A program made the position numbers and the translations under genes. This document shows, in pieces, positions 21,060 to 33,599 of a stretch of 64,000 nucleotides of DNA. Under the pieces are notes generated by a model that saw nothing but the letters and a program-made list of their open reading frames with translations, was not told the origin of the DNA and made no database searches. Numbering within the stretch: the stretch's first letter is position 1; each line of letters opens with the position of its first letter. The stretch is from Amborella trichopoda (taxonomy: Eukaryota > Streptophyta > Magnoliopsida > Amborellales > Amborellaceae). Where the stretch lies: assembly GCF_000471905.2 (NCBI RefSeq), contig NW_006497083.1, forward strand, positions 2,818,838-2,882,837, written 5' to 3'.

Positions 21060-22555
21060 TCGACAAAGTCAGCTTCCGTACTATCTTAACATTGGAACTC
21101 GACCAAGAAGATTTTAAAAGGGTTTTGAGATAAGAGGAAGATTTTATGAAAATGAATTTGGAAAGAGAACAAGAGAAGAGAATCACAAATAAGCGGCTAA
21201 ACTAGGGAGATGTAAATAAATCGGAATAAAGAATCTAACTACGAAGTACAAGAAAGATAAGAAAGTAAAAAGCATGGAGATAAGGATATAAAACTAATCT
21301 AAGCATGCATGACATATAATACGAATAAAGATAATAATGCAACATGAGGAGAAGTAAAATAGAAGAGATGAGAGTAGAAGATAGCTAAATGCAACAAAAG
21401 TAACAAAACTAAATATAAAAGAGAAATAAAAGGAAAGAGCATAAGAAAGAGGGTTAAGATGATTGAAATCGAGAGAAGTAATGAATGATTCATAAAAAAA
21501 GGGGAGAGGATGATAGATAAATACAAATCCCCAATAGAAGATAGTGAAGATCAAGAAAAACAAAAATAACAAGAAGAAATGAAGAGAGACTAAGCTATTG
21601 AACAAAATCATAAGGAAAAAATAAATTAATTATAAGAGAGGGTAAGGGATGAGAGGGGTGGACAAACCCAAACTATTAACAAAAGATAGTTAAAAAGCTG
21701 AGAACGATAGATGTGATTGGAAAAGAATAAGGAAACCTATTGAACAAAATATAAGGGAAAAGATTCATACCATAAAATGAAAGCAAATAAAAGATGTTAA
21801 AGTAAACATCTGAAGCTAAAATGGAAAGACCCAATAAAGGAAAACTAACAAGTGCGATATTAGAACGCGTGAGAGACATGAGAGATTTACATTATTTCAT
21901 AAATAAGAGGGGAAAAGAGGAATGCACAACAAATTAAAATAGAAGTTAATATCACAAGGAAAAGAGAAAAATAACCACACAAAAGGAAATGAAAACTAAT
22001 AAATGAGAAAAAGGGGACTGTACTATTTACTAAGGAAAATTAATAAAGGGCAACAATGCCACAAACTAAGAGAATGTATGTTCATGAAGTAGTGAAGGTG
22101 GAGGAAAGGGGGATCTACTTCATAAAGTAGTGAAGTGAGAGAAAGGAATAAACATAAAACCTATCAAGAGATAAGTGTTGTTAATAAGAGAAGAGTAACT
22201 ATTCAATGGGAGGACAAGAAATGGGGGTGAAAGAAGAAGGTCTACCTTATTAAATGAGAGAGATAAAGAAGATGGGTAAATATAACAAATCAAAAGAAAT
22301 AAATACAAATCTAAAAGGGAAAAATGATTATATAGTAAAGGAGATAAAAGAAGGAAGAAGATATTAAATATAACTAATATAGTACAATAAATATAATATT
22401 AACTAAGGGAATACAAATAGGATCAAGAACAAGGGAACTAAAGGAAAATAAACAAATCTGACTGAAATGAAAAACATGCAAACCATAAATGCAAGTGATG
22501 AATGAGAACAAATCTCAGAAGACTAATAAAAGAGAGAGAAGAGAAGAAAACATTT
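21060..22555. other. Purine-rich low-complexity stretch
   Basis: The plus strand is A/G-rich throughout (GAAGAGAAA, AATAAATAC words). The minus strand therefore has long open frames rich in Leu, Phe and Ser, which I regard as compositional. It lies just inside the primer-site end of the minus-strand LTR at 22590-23830, so it may be that element's leader. Confidence 0.45.
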
Positions 22556-22589
22556 AGGTCGGTCCCCCAGGCCTGATACCCAGAGTCGG

Positions 22590-23830
22590 CGCCGATTTAG
22601 ATAGTAAAGTTGCAATCAACCCAAACTTTCTCAGTTATTAACTGGACAAATAGAAATAGGAAGAAGGGGGTCTGAAGGTTTGATTATCTAGACTGCCTTC
22701 GATTTGAAGTCTAGCTTGAAGGGGTTTGTGTCGTAGCTTTGGCTTGAAGGGTTTGGTAGGATAGGAGTTGCTCAAAAGGGGTCTTCTCTCAAGTTCAAGC
22801 TTATGCTTAAGATCAAGAAATTTTTAGGCATAGTCGAGGCACAAGATTGACAAAACTTGGACCTTTTTCCTTATGTAAAAGGGGCTTTTTATAGGTGAAA
22901 ATGAGCCCCTGACAACTTATATCCAGTTTTGTGCGAGTTTTTGAGTCTTCAGAGCTTTTGCGTTATTTGGATTGGCGTTGGTGCTAGTTGGAATGACACC
23001 ATGTTATTAATGCTGTAATAATGACGATCAGTAGATATTAATTGCTCATTAATGCGGGTTCTGTACAACTTGTCAAATTCTGGCGCCATTAGCAATGGCG
23101 CCGGTGGCATTTTGACTGTCTTCAAGCACTGTTCAGGACATGTTGTGGTCTGATAGCTCTAATTTGATCAATCGTAGTTTGAAGTTGGATTAGCATCGAC
23201 GACATTCCAACTGTTGCCGGATACCGACTGTCCTGTCGTTCTTGTTGTACCTTCATTTGATCATCAACCAATAGGAGATTGACAATATTATTCCGTACTG
23301 ACAGCTGACATGTCAGTACAGGCCTGCCGCGATGGCATGTACGGACTGACATGTCAGTCTATCACTTCAATTATATCGGTCAAGCTGTGTCTCTCCTAAT
23401 GAAGGTCTCGGGACCTAGCGCTATTGGAAATGGTGTTGGAGCCGCTAGACTCCTTGATCCTGTTGTAGCTTGAAAATGGATCCTATTGTAGCTTGAAAAT
23501 GGGGGTTTGGGACTTGGTGCTAGGCCTTTGGTGTCCCGGGTCGCCCATGCTGTGACTGTGGTGCTTCTAATACCTTACTGTCAGACTTTTGGTAAGGCTT
23601 TGGTGCCCGTTGAGATAACATCAGAGCCTTTCCTATTGAATGCTTCATAGTCAGGTCACTTTGGGTCTGTCTCGCCTTATTCAACCTCTTGCGCCCTTGG
23701 TCCCACTTGAACAATGAGGCTAGGTTTACAGAGAAGGGATACTGGTGGGGTGAATGGTTTATAACACCAAGGTAGTCTGCTTGTGACATTTTGACCTATC
23801 TATAACCCTTCCAATCGAGATCGGGGTGCC
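22590..23830 (-). mobile_element. Minus-strand LTR (unidentified Ty3/Gypsy type)
   Basis: Read on the minus strand, a TATA box CCTATAAAAAG lies at 22885-22895 and transcript-like sequence follows. Near 22586-22600 comes GGCGCCGACTCTGGG, which resembles a plant LTR primer-binding site with its first base changed. The words GGTGCCTACAATTGCCCCTC at 23826-23845 are of a type common at LTR or 3'-region borders. The outer boundary is uncertain, and no coding region can be assigned to it. Confidence 0.42.
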
Positions 23831-23845
23831 TACAATTGCCCCTCT

Positions 23846-25403
23846 TTGTTGCTTGTGTCTCACTCAAATGGTGACACTCAAATGGTGAGACACAAAGATG
23901 CAAAGAAGTAGACCCTTGTAGTAAAAGAGTTGAGTAGATGAGAAAATCTTGACTCTTCATTCATGAAGTCATGGCCTCTTGAGAGAGGGGCCTGTCATGT
24001 CTGGTGGTCACACCTAGGACCCGATGGTTAGCTTAGCCCATTGTTTGGGGCGTCACAGCTTGGTCGCTCCCGGAATCATCATTTGGGTCTTGAAGGTTGT
24101 AGCTTCGTTTGTAGATTGTAGGGCCGGTGTACCACATCTTAGAAGATTTAAGTCAAAATCATCTTGTATGGAACGTAGTAGTTGAGAAGGGCGGAGAAAT
24201 CTCGACTGAATTGATCATAGATGGCCTCATGTTCCCTGTGTGTTCCTAGGGTTGTCTAAGGCTGGTGATGACTTAGGAATTGGGAGTTTTTCTTTTTGTT
24301 TTCTGTCTACAATGGGGAAATTGGGTATGGTAAGTAGTTCCTAGTTGCCGTAGTTATTTCCTGTTTGGATTGAGTGATTATGAGTGCAATGTGATCATCA
24401 TTACCGGGGCTGTTCCGACTCCTTTGTTTTCGAAAATCATTTTTCAGAGCAAGAAAGTTTTGAAATCAGGGAGGAAGGTTTTAGAACAAATGCTAACGTT
24501 GGGTTACGATTTGAACCAAAACTTGGGAAAAGACATACACATAGTGAAGGTTTTTTTGATAAATTCCCATACCAAGATTGCCCCTAATACTGAACTTTTG
24601 GGTTTTTAAAAGAGATATTTTTGAAAGATTGAAAATAAATTTGGTTCGCATTTTAAACTCATGCGATCGAGGAGCCATCCAAGAAATTTTACAACATGCG
24701 GTGATGGACGAGGTAAGTACTTTAACATCATGCATCCATGGATGAGGTAATCAGTTTAACATCATGCCTCTAGGGACGAATATCGAATTGGACTGCCCCT
24801 AGCAGATATTTCCAGTATCTGTTGGGAAGTATTGATGGATCATTGGTTTTGACCAATTAATTAATTATTTGGGGAATCTGGTATCCGTGTTAGGTCGGAT
24901 CTAGGTCAATTTGGAGAGTAAGATATGGCGATTTTGCTAAGGTTGCCAGTAAGTTGTAATTGTCTCCAAATGACAGAGGGGACTTTTGGTCATTTATTGA
25001 TACATACTCTTATGGTAATCATCCATTGGGTTCGGCATGCCCAATGTTAGGCCGGTAGGATATTGTTTTGGATCCCTTGGGGGTTGTTGTAGAATTGTGG
25101 GTTGGGCGACATTGGCAATGCCTTTGGTGACATTACGAGTGTCTTCAAGTCATTCAAGGTATTTTTGCTATTTATCGACATATGCCCCAAAGGAATCTCC
25201 AGTCATTATAGGCCAGCCTCTGATCCCTTGGGGATTGTCATGAAATGGTGAAGCGCGTTCTTGGGGCTACATTGGAAATGTCCCTAATGCCATTTCAAAT
25301 AACTCCAAATGGTAAATTGTATTTTCATCATTTGACGGTGTCATATGTCATTTTTAACGTACTTGTATTCTCATAACGAATAAATATAGAGCTAATAGCA
25401 CCC
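23846..25403. repeat. Decayed repeat DNA with a 151-bp tandem unit
   Basis: GATCCCTTGGGG recurs at 25071 and 25222, with matching upstream (TTTAT(T/C)GA(T/C)ATA) and downstream (CATTGG(C/A)AATG) words. A fainter third unit starts near 24860. No gene is recognised. It may be the distal U3 of a decayed LTR. Confidence 0.45.
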
Positions 25404-28376
25404 TGGTCCTGCCGATACTCAAGATATCGCTAGACCATGGGAACACTACAAAAATAAGCCAAAAATTGGGCAACCTCTAAAGAAGTATTGGAACAGCTTC
25501 AAAATGCATGAAAATGGTAGTTTGGGATACCCCAAGGACATTTGTAAAGTTTTGTCACATTCTGATAAGTTTTCATATGATCAGAATAAACTTGGTTTTC
25601 AAGACCAGCTCCTATCATGCTGAAAGTGGACCCTACAACTATATCCATATTTTATAGGTCTCCAATTAGTACCAGACCATCGTCATTGAATCCAAAACGT
25701 CAAAAAAACCTCAAGTACCAAATTTCGGCTCAATCAGACCTTTCGGGACTATTCTGGGCCTAACTTACCATAAAAAAAAAGTGGGTTTTACTATCACGGT
25801 GCGGCCTCAGTGAACCAGTTTTCATTATGAAACTGTGTTTTCTCATTTCTAGATGATTTTTAAATGGTCATATTTTGCTTGTTTTCAATCCAATTAAGCT
25901 CAAATTTGGACACAAGCTAGACCATGACGACCCAATCATTTTGATATACGGCACGCATCCTGACGTGACCCAAAGTGAGAGAATTTCTAGAGAGAAGATG
26001 TGCCCAAAAAATGGATTCATAAGAAAACATCCAATTCTTTGGAAGGCCATAACTCAAGATTTTGGTGACGGATCATCACAAATATGGGTTCGTTGCAACT
26101 GTGTGTTGAAGAGCTACAATTTGGTACAAGTTTTATGCGAAATTGGAAGCTGGATAATGCACATTTTAAGATTGAAGAAAGGCATATTTTTTCGGTTGCT
26201 AGAAACCTATTTTCTAATAACCTCCCGAATTTGGAAAATGCTCAATTCCAGACTAAAACGGACCAAAATTACTGCAAAATAATTGTGACAATGTCCTCTC
26301 CAAGTTGTGACAAAAATGAAGACTTGGAACATCACAAATCAAGCAACATTGAGGGTTAAAGATTTGCAAAGGTTATGAACTTGGTCGGATTTTGAGTTCT
26401 TCCTAAAAAATCAGTCTCAAAACAATCAAAAGGCATCAAAACATTCACAAGTATGCAAGCATCAATTATACGATGATTGATCGTTCGAATTACCATCATA
26501 GGTATCCGAAAAAGCTCCCAAAGATTAGCCATAACAAGAGGCCCCTCATGGAGGGATGGTTTTGTCATTTGTTGACAAGTGTTGAGGGGTATTTTGGTCA
26601 TTTGGTCCAAATATGGGATAATTATTGTAATTCAGTAATTGTGTATTTTTTTGATAATTTGGGATACTTTTAAGCATTCCACCCATGTTTAGTGGTTGCT
26701 ATTCATAAGGAAACCCATCACTTGTTATAAGTTATTGAATTTTTAGTCTTTGAAGGCTTGATCATAGTAATACATGAGCATTTGAGAGTGAATTCTTGTT
26801 TATTATCTTTGCTTTGCTCGTAAGTTCAAGACTAAAGGAAAAGGAGAGAGAAAAATTTGTTAGAGAGAGAAATACCCCTAGTCTACCATACACCACTGCC
26901 CTTTCCCAACTCCACTATAGCCCACATCGTACACAATACACCACACTACCCCTAAACCCTTACCTTCTCTCTCTCACGTGCCTCAAAGAAGACTTGTGGA
27001 GGTGCACCTAGGCATACACACACACCATAAGACCACTCTCTCGCCTCCCTTTCTCTCTCTCTTCTCTCTCTTCTGCTCTCATTCTTTCTTGCCTGAGGTC
27101 ATCAACCCATGCCTAGGTCAGGCCTTACTTCCCCCTGTGTCTACAAGTACTCTGTTGTGCACTCGTTCACCCGCGTCCTACTGTGCGCTTGTTCCCGTGC
27201 TCTACACACATTTCTACCCGCGCCCTGCTGCGCAGTTGTTCTTGTGCTCTACGCACATTTCTACCCGCGCCCTGCTGCGCATTTGTACATGTGCTCTACG
27301 CACATTCCTACCCACACTCTCTTCGCGTACCTGTATATGTGCTCTACTCACATTCCCCCCCGAGCTCTCTTTGTGTACCTGTACCTATGCTCTACGTACA
27401 TTCCTACCTAAGCTCTCTTCGCTCACCTATATTTGTGCTCTACGTACATTTGTACATGCACCATGCTGCGCACTTGTACTCGTGCTCTACACACATTCCT
27501 ACCCGCGCTCTCTTCGTGCACCTGTACTTATGCTCTACACATATTCCTACACGCACTCTCTTCGCGTACTTGTACCTATGCCCTATGCACATTAGTACCC
27601 GCGCTCTCTTCGCGCATTTGTACTTATGCTCTATGCACATTCCTACCAGCACTCTCTTCGCACACCTTCAATTGCACTCACCTCTGTGTATCTCTACCCT
27701 CACCTAGCCGTCTGCATTTATTTCACTGATTGTCTTTTTCATCGCTTAAAACACTTGAACCGAGAAGGTCATACGATAATATTTTAGAGTTTTAATTATG
27801 GATTTGTTACTCTATCTACCTTCTCATACAGTGAATTGCGGTTTGTAAGAGACATTACTTCTCTGACACCCATTCACTAGAGTTGTAGTCGTCCTGAGTA
27901 AGTCTTCTTCATAATTTTGATTCTCTCGCTATCTCAACTACCCAGTTATATAGTGTGCAAGCTGCGATAAGACTTTCTTCTCCCCCATTCCTAAGCCATG
28001 TCAGAGCCACTCATTCATACAACCCACTAAAGAGGAGCATTTTCATTTGAATTCCCATAGCATTTTATAAGAAAGAACCGAGATGAAGTGTTGATGTTTG
28101 AGAGGGGTTCGCGTCCAAACCGCACTGCTGGATAGCCGGAGGGCTTTCGTGAAGTGATCTAGAGGGTGTTCTTTCACGGACTTTTCCCACGACCCCAACC
28201 GCTGTGAGGAAGGTGCTCTAGTTCATCTCTTCGATGTTCTTTAAAACCCTCTCACAAGTTAGACACACCTATCCACACAAAATGACACGACGAGACGTGC
28301 GAGCGACCCTCATGGGGGCCACGTAGTTGTTCGAGAGGCGGTTAGATGCGAACTGGTCCGACCCAAGCCCTGACCA
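25404..28376 (+). mobile_element. LTR A of a Tat-like gag-bearing element (5' LTR)
   Basis: The segment starts TGGTCCTGC and ends CCCTGACCA, giving TG...CA ends, 2,973 bp. Its first 1.3 kb is the reverse complement, with divergence, of 47,796-46,450 and partly of 51,477-50,560. Its last 300 bp matches the ends of LTRs B, C and E (AGCCGGAGGGCTTTCG region). The promoter position that holds TATATAAGG in B and C reads TATTCATAAGG near 26699. The transcribed half contains a 48-bp minisatellite. A primer-binding-site-like sequence follows two bases after the end, so this is a 5' LTR. Confidence 0.8.
27175..27672. repeat. 47/48-bp minisatellite inside LTR A
   Basis: The anchor GCTCTA recurs at 27199, 27246, 27293, 27341, 27389, 27437, 27484 and 27532, then as variants at 27580 and 27628: ten units of 47 or 48 bp. 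Two subtypes alternate, CCCTGCTGCGC (47 bp) and CTCTCTTCGCG (48 bp). Because 48 is divisible by 3 and the unit has no stops, several frames stay open on both strands (up to 205 codons). I read these as by-products, not genes. Confidence 0.93.
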
Positions 28377-28378
28377 AC

Positions 28379-28396
28379 TGGCGATTCCACTGGGGA
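28379..28396 (+). other. Primer-binding site of LTR A element
   Basis: TGGCGATTCCACTGGGGA begins two bases after the LTR end. The same 18-mer, with one or two changes, follows LTRs B and C on the minus strand. A PBS starting TGG next to an LTR end is diagnostic. The tRNA is not assigned. Confidence 0.72.
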
Positions 28397-28422
28397 AAAA
28401 CCACCCTCTAGTTGGCATGGAT

Positions 28423-29420
28423 TGCTCCGGAGTAAACATTTCATTTCTTTCTTTCTTAAAAATAAAAACAGCTATGGAGTTCAATTACTCCTCTTTCATT
28501 CGAATTGGGGATTTCATCATCCCTACTCCCATGTATCTCTTGAATGGTCCCTCTGACACTATCACCCTAGCCCAAGTTAAGGGAAACTCGGGAAAGGGTA
28601 CTCATACCTTTTGTTCGCTCTCTACCGACATCAAAGGCAAGTCCATTGATGTAAACTGCATGAGTGATCTTAAGACCACCCTCTTCATGTTCACTACCAC
28701 CCTCTTCATGTTCACTTTGCTACTAGTAAACACTATACTAGTCTAACACCACTCCTTCTCTTCCCATGGTTGGTTCATCTAAGACCACCATCTCCGTGGG
28801 TAGTGGCAAAGTTACCCCACCCTCTCTCTACATGGGCACTGCTCATACCAGTACATTGTCCCATACACGTTTGCTGGGATTCCCTCGCCAGACCATCTTG
28901 CTCAGATGCCTCCAAAGCCATTTCACACATGCTTACATGTGTCATGGCAAATGGTTCAACCATTGCTATGATAAATCAAGGTAAGCAAAAGCTCACCCCA
29001 ATCACCTCACTTAATTCGGGTCTCTTGGGACCCTGACCCACTAAAGGTGGTCCTCGAACCACCCATGCATCGCATGTTAATCTTTCAGCTCGGGGCAGTC
29101 AGAAGGCTATACCTAAACTAGCACACAACCTTCAAATTAATCGAAGGTCATATACAAATATGCACCAAACCCATCCAAATTGCAAAGGTTGGCATTCCAA
29201 ATACCAAACCTCTCACCACATCGGGGGCTGGTTCCCATGCCACCCCAAACACTTATGTGGACTTTGCACATACATGGAGGTCAAATATTGCTACCGGGTA
29301 CAAGGGAAAAGGTCAATAAGCCCTCATCTACCCCTAAACCCATGACTACATGGTACTCGAAGAAATTCCCTTCGAGCACTCTCATGTCTACTCCTTCATA
29401 CACTCGAGCTAGCCCTCGAG
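28423..29420 (+). pseudogene. Leader ORF (ORF1-like) of the LTR A element, degenerate
   Basis: The first coding piece after the PBS begins near MDCSGVN (28423) and runs to 28743. Further pieces in shifted frames lie at 28766-28984 and 29160-29425. Segments such as VSWDPDPLKVVLEPP and QLGAVRRLYLN resemble VSWNLDPLSRVALKP and THLGAAQMPSL on the minus strand at 43,600-43,760, so this is a shared, once-coding part of the family. Function unknown. Some large plant Tat/Ogre elements carry an extra frame upstream of gag, which may be comparable. Confidence 0.42.
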
Positions 29421-29828
29421 GCTAGACTCGAGGCAAAATGATGCCCCCAAAAATGACAAAGCAACCCCTTCCTTCTCTGAGCTCCCTCCTCTCAGGGCAT
29501 CACACTTTGTCCGAGTTGATTAACTTTGTTCTCATCTCTTAGGACAAACCAGTCGATCAGGATGTCAAAACCAGATCCAATTCTGGGAGAAAATTTATTG
29601 GAATCTATGAGTCAAACAAATAAAAGGGATGGAGGCGCCATTTCGGAAAAAGAAAGTAGAGTCTTCAACTTCAGAAGATCTACTAAAGCAGAACTCATTC
29701 TATCTGTTGTGAACGATGGAAGAACCTGAGACGAGTGACATTGTTCATTGTTGTGTCGTAGAGGTGCAAGATGAACCTAGTTTGTCTGATTTACGGCCCC
29801 AAGGTCGTCAAGAGCAATGAAGAGAAAT

Positions 29829-29930
29829 ATGGCCTCAAGGCCATCATGAGCCCATCCGAATTGAGCAATGGCCCTAAGTCCATCATGAGCCCATCCGAAT
29901 TGAGAGATGGCCTCAAGGCCTTCATGCGCC
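29829..29930. repeat. 39-bp direct repeat, about three copies
   Basis: CATCATGAGCCCATCCGAAT with GATGGCCTCAAGGC recurs with a 39-bp period (anchors at 29842, 29881 and 29920). It lies between the leader ORF and gag and keeps an open minus-strand frame, probably by periodicity. Confidence 0.75.
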
Positions 29931-30006
29931 ATGCTTACCGGTAATGCTACCCCAAGGCTGTCAAGAGCCAATAATCACTCGATCTTTGTGGTAGTCCCAA
30001 GTTCAA

Positions 30007-32110
30007 TTGGGGCAATTTGAGCTCTTGCTACTTGGATTGCCAGATCGAGGTGTGAAAAGAACCAGGATTACCACCATCGAAGAATCAGTTAACTCTGGAG
30101 AACAATTTGATGTGATGATGGTCAGTCAGAACGATAATGGTCTTGAAGATCCGATGGCGCGTTTTTATGAGATCCTAAACAATATATTGGACAGTCTCAA
30201 AGGCCTAGAAAACGCCTGACCGATTGGCGTATCCTCACACCAGGAGGCCAATTATCCTCTTGATCCTCAATTCGAAGAAGAAGAAAGGAGGCCTCCACCT
30301 CCTCTTATGGCCCAAATTCCAAGACCTCCAAACCCCTTGTTTCTCTTGACTGCCAACTAAATATAGCTTCTCAAGCTATTTCCTCAACAGTGACCCAATA
30401 AGACATTCAAACTATGATCAATAGAAGTATCCAAGGCCTACAGACTTCAAAGTCACAGGAAAAGGTTCATTACAAGAAGCCGTATCCACCTTTTATTGAT
30501 CAAATCACTTTTCCCCTGGGTTATCAAAAAGGAAGATTGCCTGTCTTTGACGGCGCCGGCTTACCTCAGCCACATGTGGCACACTTTGTGTTAGCATGTC
30601 AAGAGTCAGTTTCTGACCCCAGACTGCTGATTCGACAGTTTGTGGAAACCTTGGTTGGACCTGCCTTCAAGTGGTATACATGTTTACCTCTAAATTCAAT
30701 TCATTCTTGGGAAGAAGTGGAACATTTGTTCTACAAATGCTTTTACAAGGTAGAACGAGAAGTTCAAGCTATAAAACTTCTCATGATGACTTAAGGACTG
30801 AATGAACCGGTAAATGAATACATAAGTGGAGGGATCTCGTAGTGTATCAAAGCAACCTCATGTCTAAAATTGATGCCGTGTAGACATGCATAAGTAACAT
30901 GAAGAAAGAAATTACCCTTCAAGTCGAAGCTTCAAATCCCCTCACCTTCTCAAACGTGATTTCCAAGGCAGTAAAAATCGTGAGCCTGCTCAAGCATCAT
31001 TGTGGAACTTAGGCTCAAACCTCAGCGGGAGGTCAAGGACGCAATTCACCAATAATAAACCTAACCCTCGTGCTAGCTAGCAAAGAAACACGGTCAGTGT
31101 AGCAGTTGCAGCCACACCCATTCTCCCCAAACTCTCACCTAATGTCACCCCACTCAAGACTTTAGACACCTCTCAGGGGATAATGCTGTTACAGGGTCAG
31201 GGGGAACTCCAATGTTAGCAATTTCAGCCTCAGGGCTATAATAGGGTGCCTCTACCACATAACTTATATCAGTCAAAACAATTCACACAAAATTTGAACA
31301 AACAATACAGTTTTGACAAAGCTTGGGTGCCGACTCTTGAGAATGATATTGGAACAAGGCATGATAATTCTTCTTAAACCAAAGAGACCGGATCAAGTTG
31401 GGTTTGCCAATCACAAGAAATAGTGTGCTTATCACCAGATGTTGAGCTATCCGGTACAGGACTGCCTTCAACTCAAAGACCACATCGAGGCCTTGATTCA
31501 GAAAGGGCAAATTAATTTAGAAAGTCTTAGAAAGGCTTTTGAGACTGTAGAGGCTTCGCATGTAGTCACTATCAAAGAAGAGCGATACAGACCTTGCAAC
31601 CTGAAGAAGTACCATCTAATCTTCTTTTGGATCTTTTTGCAATGCTGGCACTGCAAGGGTTGGTTCAAGGTACTGAAAATCTCTGGTGCCTATTCCACCT
31701 AGTGTGGGCCCATAATATATCTCAGTGCGCAAGTTTCAAAACGTTTATACAAGAGTCCATTGCTGAAGGACGCATCATTGTGAACATCCCAGTTCAAACT
31801 CGTGGATCTCCTAAACCATCAACCTCTCAAAATTCTACTACAGCGCACTCCTCTACTTCTCACAGTATGAAGGCAAAAGAGAGAGGTCAATCGAACAGGT
31901 CTCATAAGGTAAAAGAGACTATGGAAGCCTCACATATGGTTGGAGTACAAGAGAAACAGCCTTGTAGCATTCCCATGGACATGCTATCTCCCGATATGTT
32001 CCCTATGATCTTCGACACATTGGTACAACAAGAGATGATTACACCATGCCTATCTAAGAAGTCGAAATATCTTGAAAAGGAGGGTCAGGACTTGAGGTCC
32101 AAATGAAGGG
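30007..32110 (+). pseudogene. Tat-like Ty3/Gypsy gag (degenerate)
   Basis: The capsid-type retrotransposon gag domain is clearest in 30414-30794: PVFDGAGLPQPHVAHFVLAC, then RQFVETLVGPAFKWYT, LPLNSIHSWEEVEHLFYKCF and YKVEREVQ. This matches the D-G-x-G-x-P...H-x-x-x-F / F-x-W-Y / S-W-E-E signature of plant non-chromovirus gag. Downstream pieces carry CAYHQMLSYPVQDCLQLKDH (about 31420-31500) and FHLVWAHNISQCASFKTFIQ (about 31690-31760), the C-H-C-type modules after gag in Tat/Ogre elements. Stops and frameshifts occur throughout (for example the stop at 30792). The matching protease is not downstream on this strand but appears inverted at 55,255-55,990. Confidence 0.78.
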
Positions 32111-32589
32111 ACATGATTTGCTCCGCTGCGATGGGTTCAGAGTCATCTTGGATAAACTCGTGAAGAACGGTAAAGTGTTCATAGATAACACACCACCCGC
32201 ACAACAAAAAGTCACTAAAGAGTTCAAGACTTTGTTGCACTAGATAATGGAGTAGGTTTAGAACCTTAGTCATGAAACCCTGGAAGTCCCTATTCCCCAA
32301 GCTCCTATCAAAATACGCAGCTCATGGCAAAAGCATCAGGGCCATGGCAGAATGAAAAGCCTCGTGGACAAGCAAATATGGCTTCCATACCACAAACCCG
32401 AAAGGCTGTACCTGTCAAGAGAAAGACGGAGAACAAATGGCCTTCAAAATCTCAAAGTGAAAAAGCAAAACCTTCTCTACTACTAGTTGAAGAATCATTT
32501 CTTCTCCCTATTCCCCCTCTTCCCACTTTGTATGATTTTATCCCAAGGTAGGTTCTTTTTCCTGAGGGGGGTCAATACATAGCTATTAG

Positions 32590-32862
32590 AGTAATTCAAA
32601 ACCTATCCAACATGGGTGAGGACATTAAAAGCCCCATAGTTGTTTAACAAAGGTGAAGACTCTAAAATCCCCACTCAACAGTCCATGCAAGGTAAAGACC
32701 TTAAAGATCCCCTAAAATCGTCCAACAAGAGTTATGACATTAAAAGGTCATCGATTACGTCCAATGAGAGTGAAGATGTTAAAAGCCTCTTCGAGTCCAA
32801 TTCAGGTGATGACCTCAAAAGCTACCTGATTCGGTCCAATTTAAGTGACGAGCGCAGCTCGA
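32590..32862 (+). repeat. Degenerate 42/45-bp coding repeat at the gag end
   Basis: About six imperfect units with the plan GTCCAA...AGTGA(A/T)GA(C/T)NTTAAAAGCC encode repeated D-[LVI]-K-[SDR]-x-x plus S-N-x-S text (GEDSKIPTQQ, GKDLKDPLKSSNK, SYDIKRSSITSNES, GDDLKSYLIRSNLS). This is the last sequence I assign to the Tat-like element on this strand. Confidence 0.62.
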
Positions 32863-32865
32863 GAA

Positions 32866-33125
32866 TTTTAAGAGGAAGCACGACCACCCCCAAGGGCTGG
32901 ATTTAAGAACAGAAATAATCAGGGCACTATCAAGACTCAGAGGAATTTTCAAAGTGATATAAGGGGCAATCGTCGCTCATTCTACCCTTATTGTGGTCGA
33001 AGTAACCATAAGGCAGCCGAGTGCTTCAGGAAGAGAGGGCATGTTTTAGATGCAACAAGCCAGGCCATTTAGTGAAGGATTGCCCGGTGACGGGACCAAA
33101 GGACTGGCCAAGGACTCAAGGTTGA
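32866..33125 (+). pseudogene. Tekay-type gag C-terminus with two zinc knuckles
   Basis: The frame ARPPPRAGFKNRNNQG leads to a first knuckle-like segment, YCGRSNHKAAEC (about 32989-33024). After a frameshift comes an intact CCHC knuckle, CFRCNKPGHLVKDC (33042-33083). Two adjacent knuckles followed by the protease are typical of chromovirus gag. The N-terminal gag is absent upstream; the sequence switches abruptly from Tat-like repeats at about 32,860. Confidence 0.75.
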
Positions 33126-33560
33126 GCTTTCACCCTGACAAAGCAAGAGGCTAAGGCGTCGACCTCTGTTATTTGAGGTACGCTTTCTGTTTGCGCACCT
33201 GAATGTTAAACCTGCACAACTTGATTGGACTTTGGTAGTATGTACACCTATGGGAGAAGCTATAGAAACTGACATAGTGTATAACATTATGGGGTTGTGC
33301 CTGAGAGGCATATGTTACCTATAGACTTAATACTCCTAGACATTCAAGATTTTGATATCATTTTGGGCATGGATTGGTTATCCACACACCACGCTACAAT
33401 GAGCTTCCATGATAAGACTGTAACTTTTAAATGCCCGAACCAACCTGAACTGAGTTTTATGTGTATCAAGGATGTTTCCCCTCTACATATCATCTCAGCC
33501 CTGTGGGCTTCTCGCCTATTGGCCAAAATATGTATGGGATACTTGTGGTGAGAGAATATT
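33126..33560 (+). pseudogene. Tekay-type aspartic protease (RVP_2), degenerate
   Basis: The recognisable core is 33297-33551: LPIDLILLDIQDFDIILGMD followed by WLSTHHATMSFHDKTVTF, the usual chromovirus protease C-terminal half (D-F-D-[VI]-I-L-G-M-D-W-L). The N-terminal half with the DTG active site lies in 33130-33290 but is scrambled by stops and frame changes. Confidence 0.75.
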
Positions 33561-33599
33561 CAGAGGTCTTCCCTTAAGAGTTAACCTCTCTGCTCCCAT

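Noticed and set aside
21294..21611. Hydrophobic 105-codon minus-strand frame (possible membrane protein)
   Set aside because: Produced by purine-rich plus-strand composition; neighbouring frames look alike and no start or splice context is present.
26978..27707. Long plus-strand frames of up to 205 codons
   Set aside because: They are read through a 47/48-bp minisatellite in an LTR; several frames are open at once, which is a periodicity effect.
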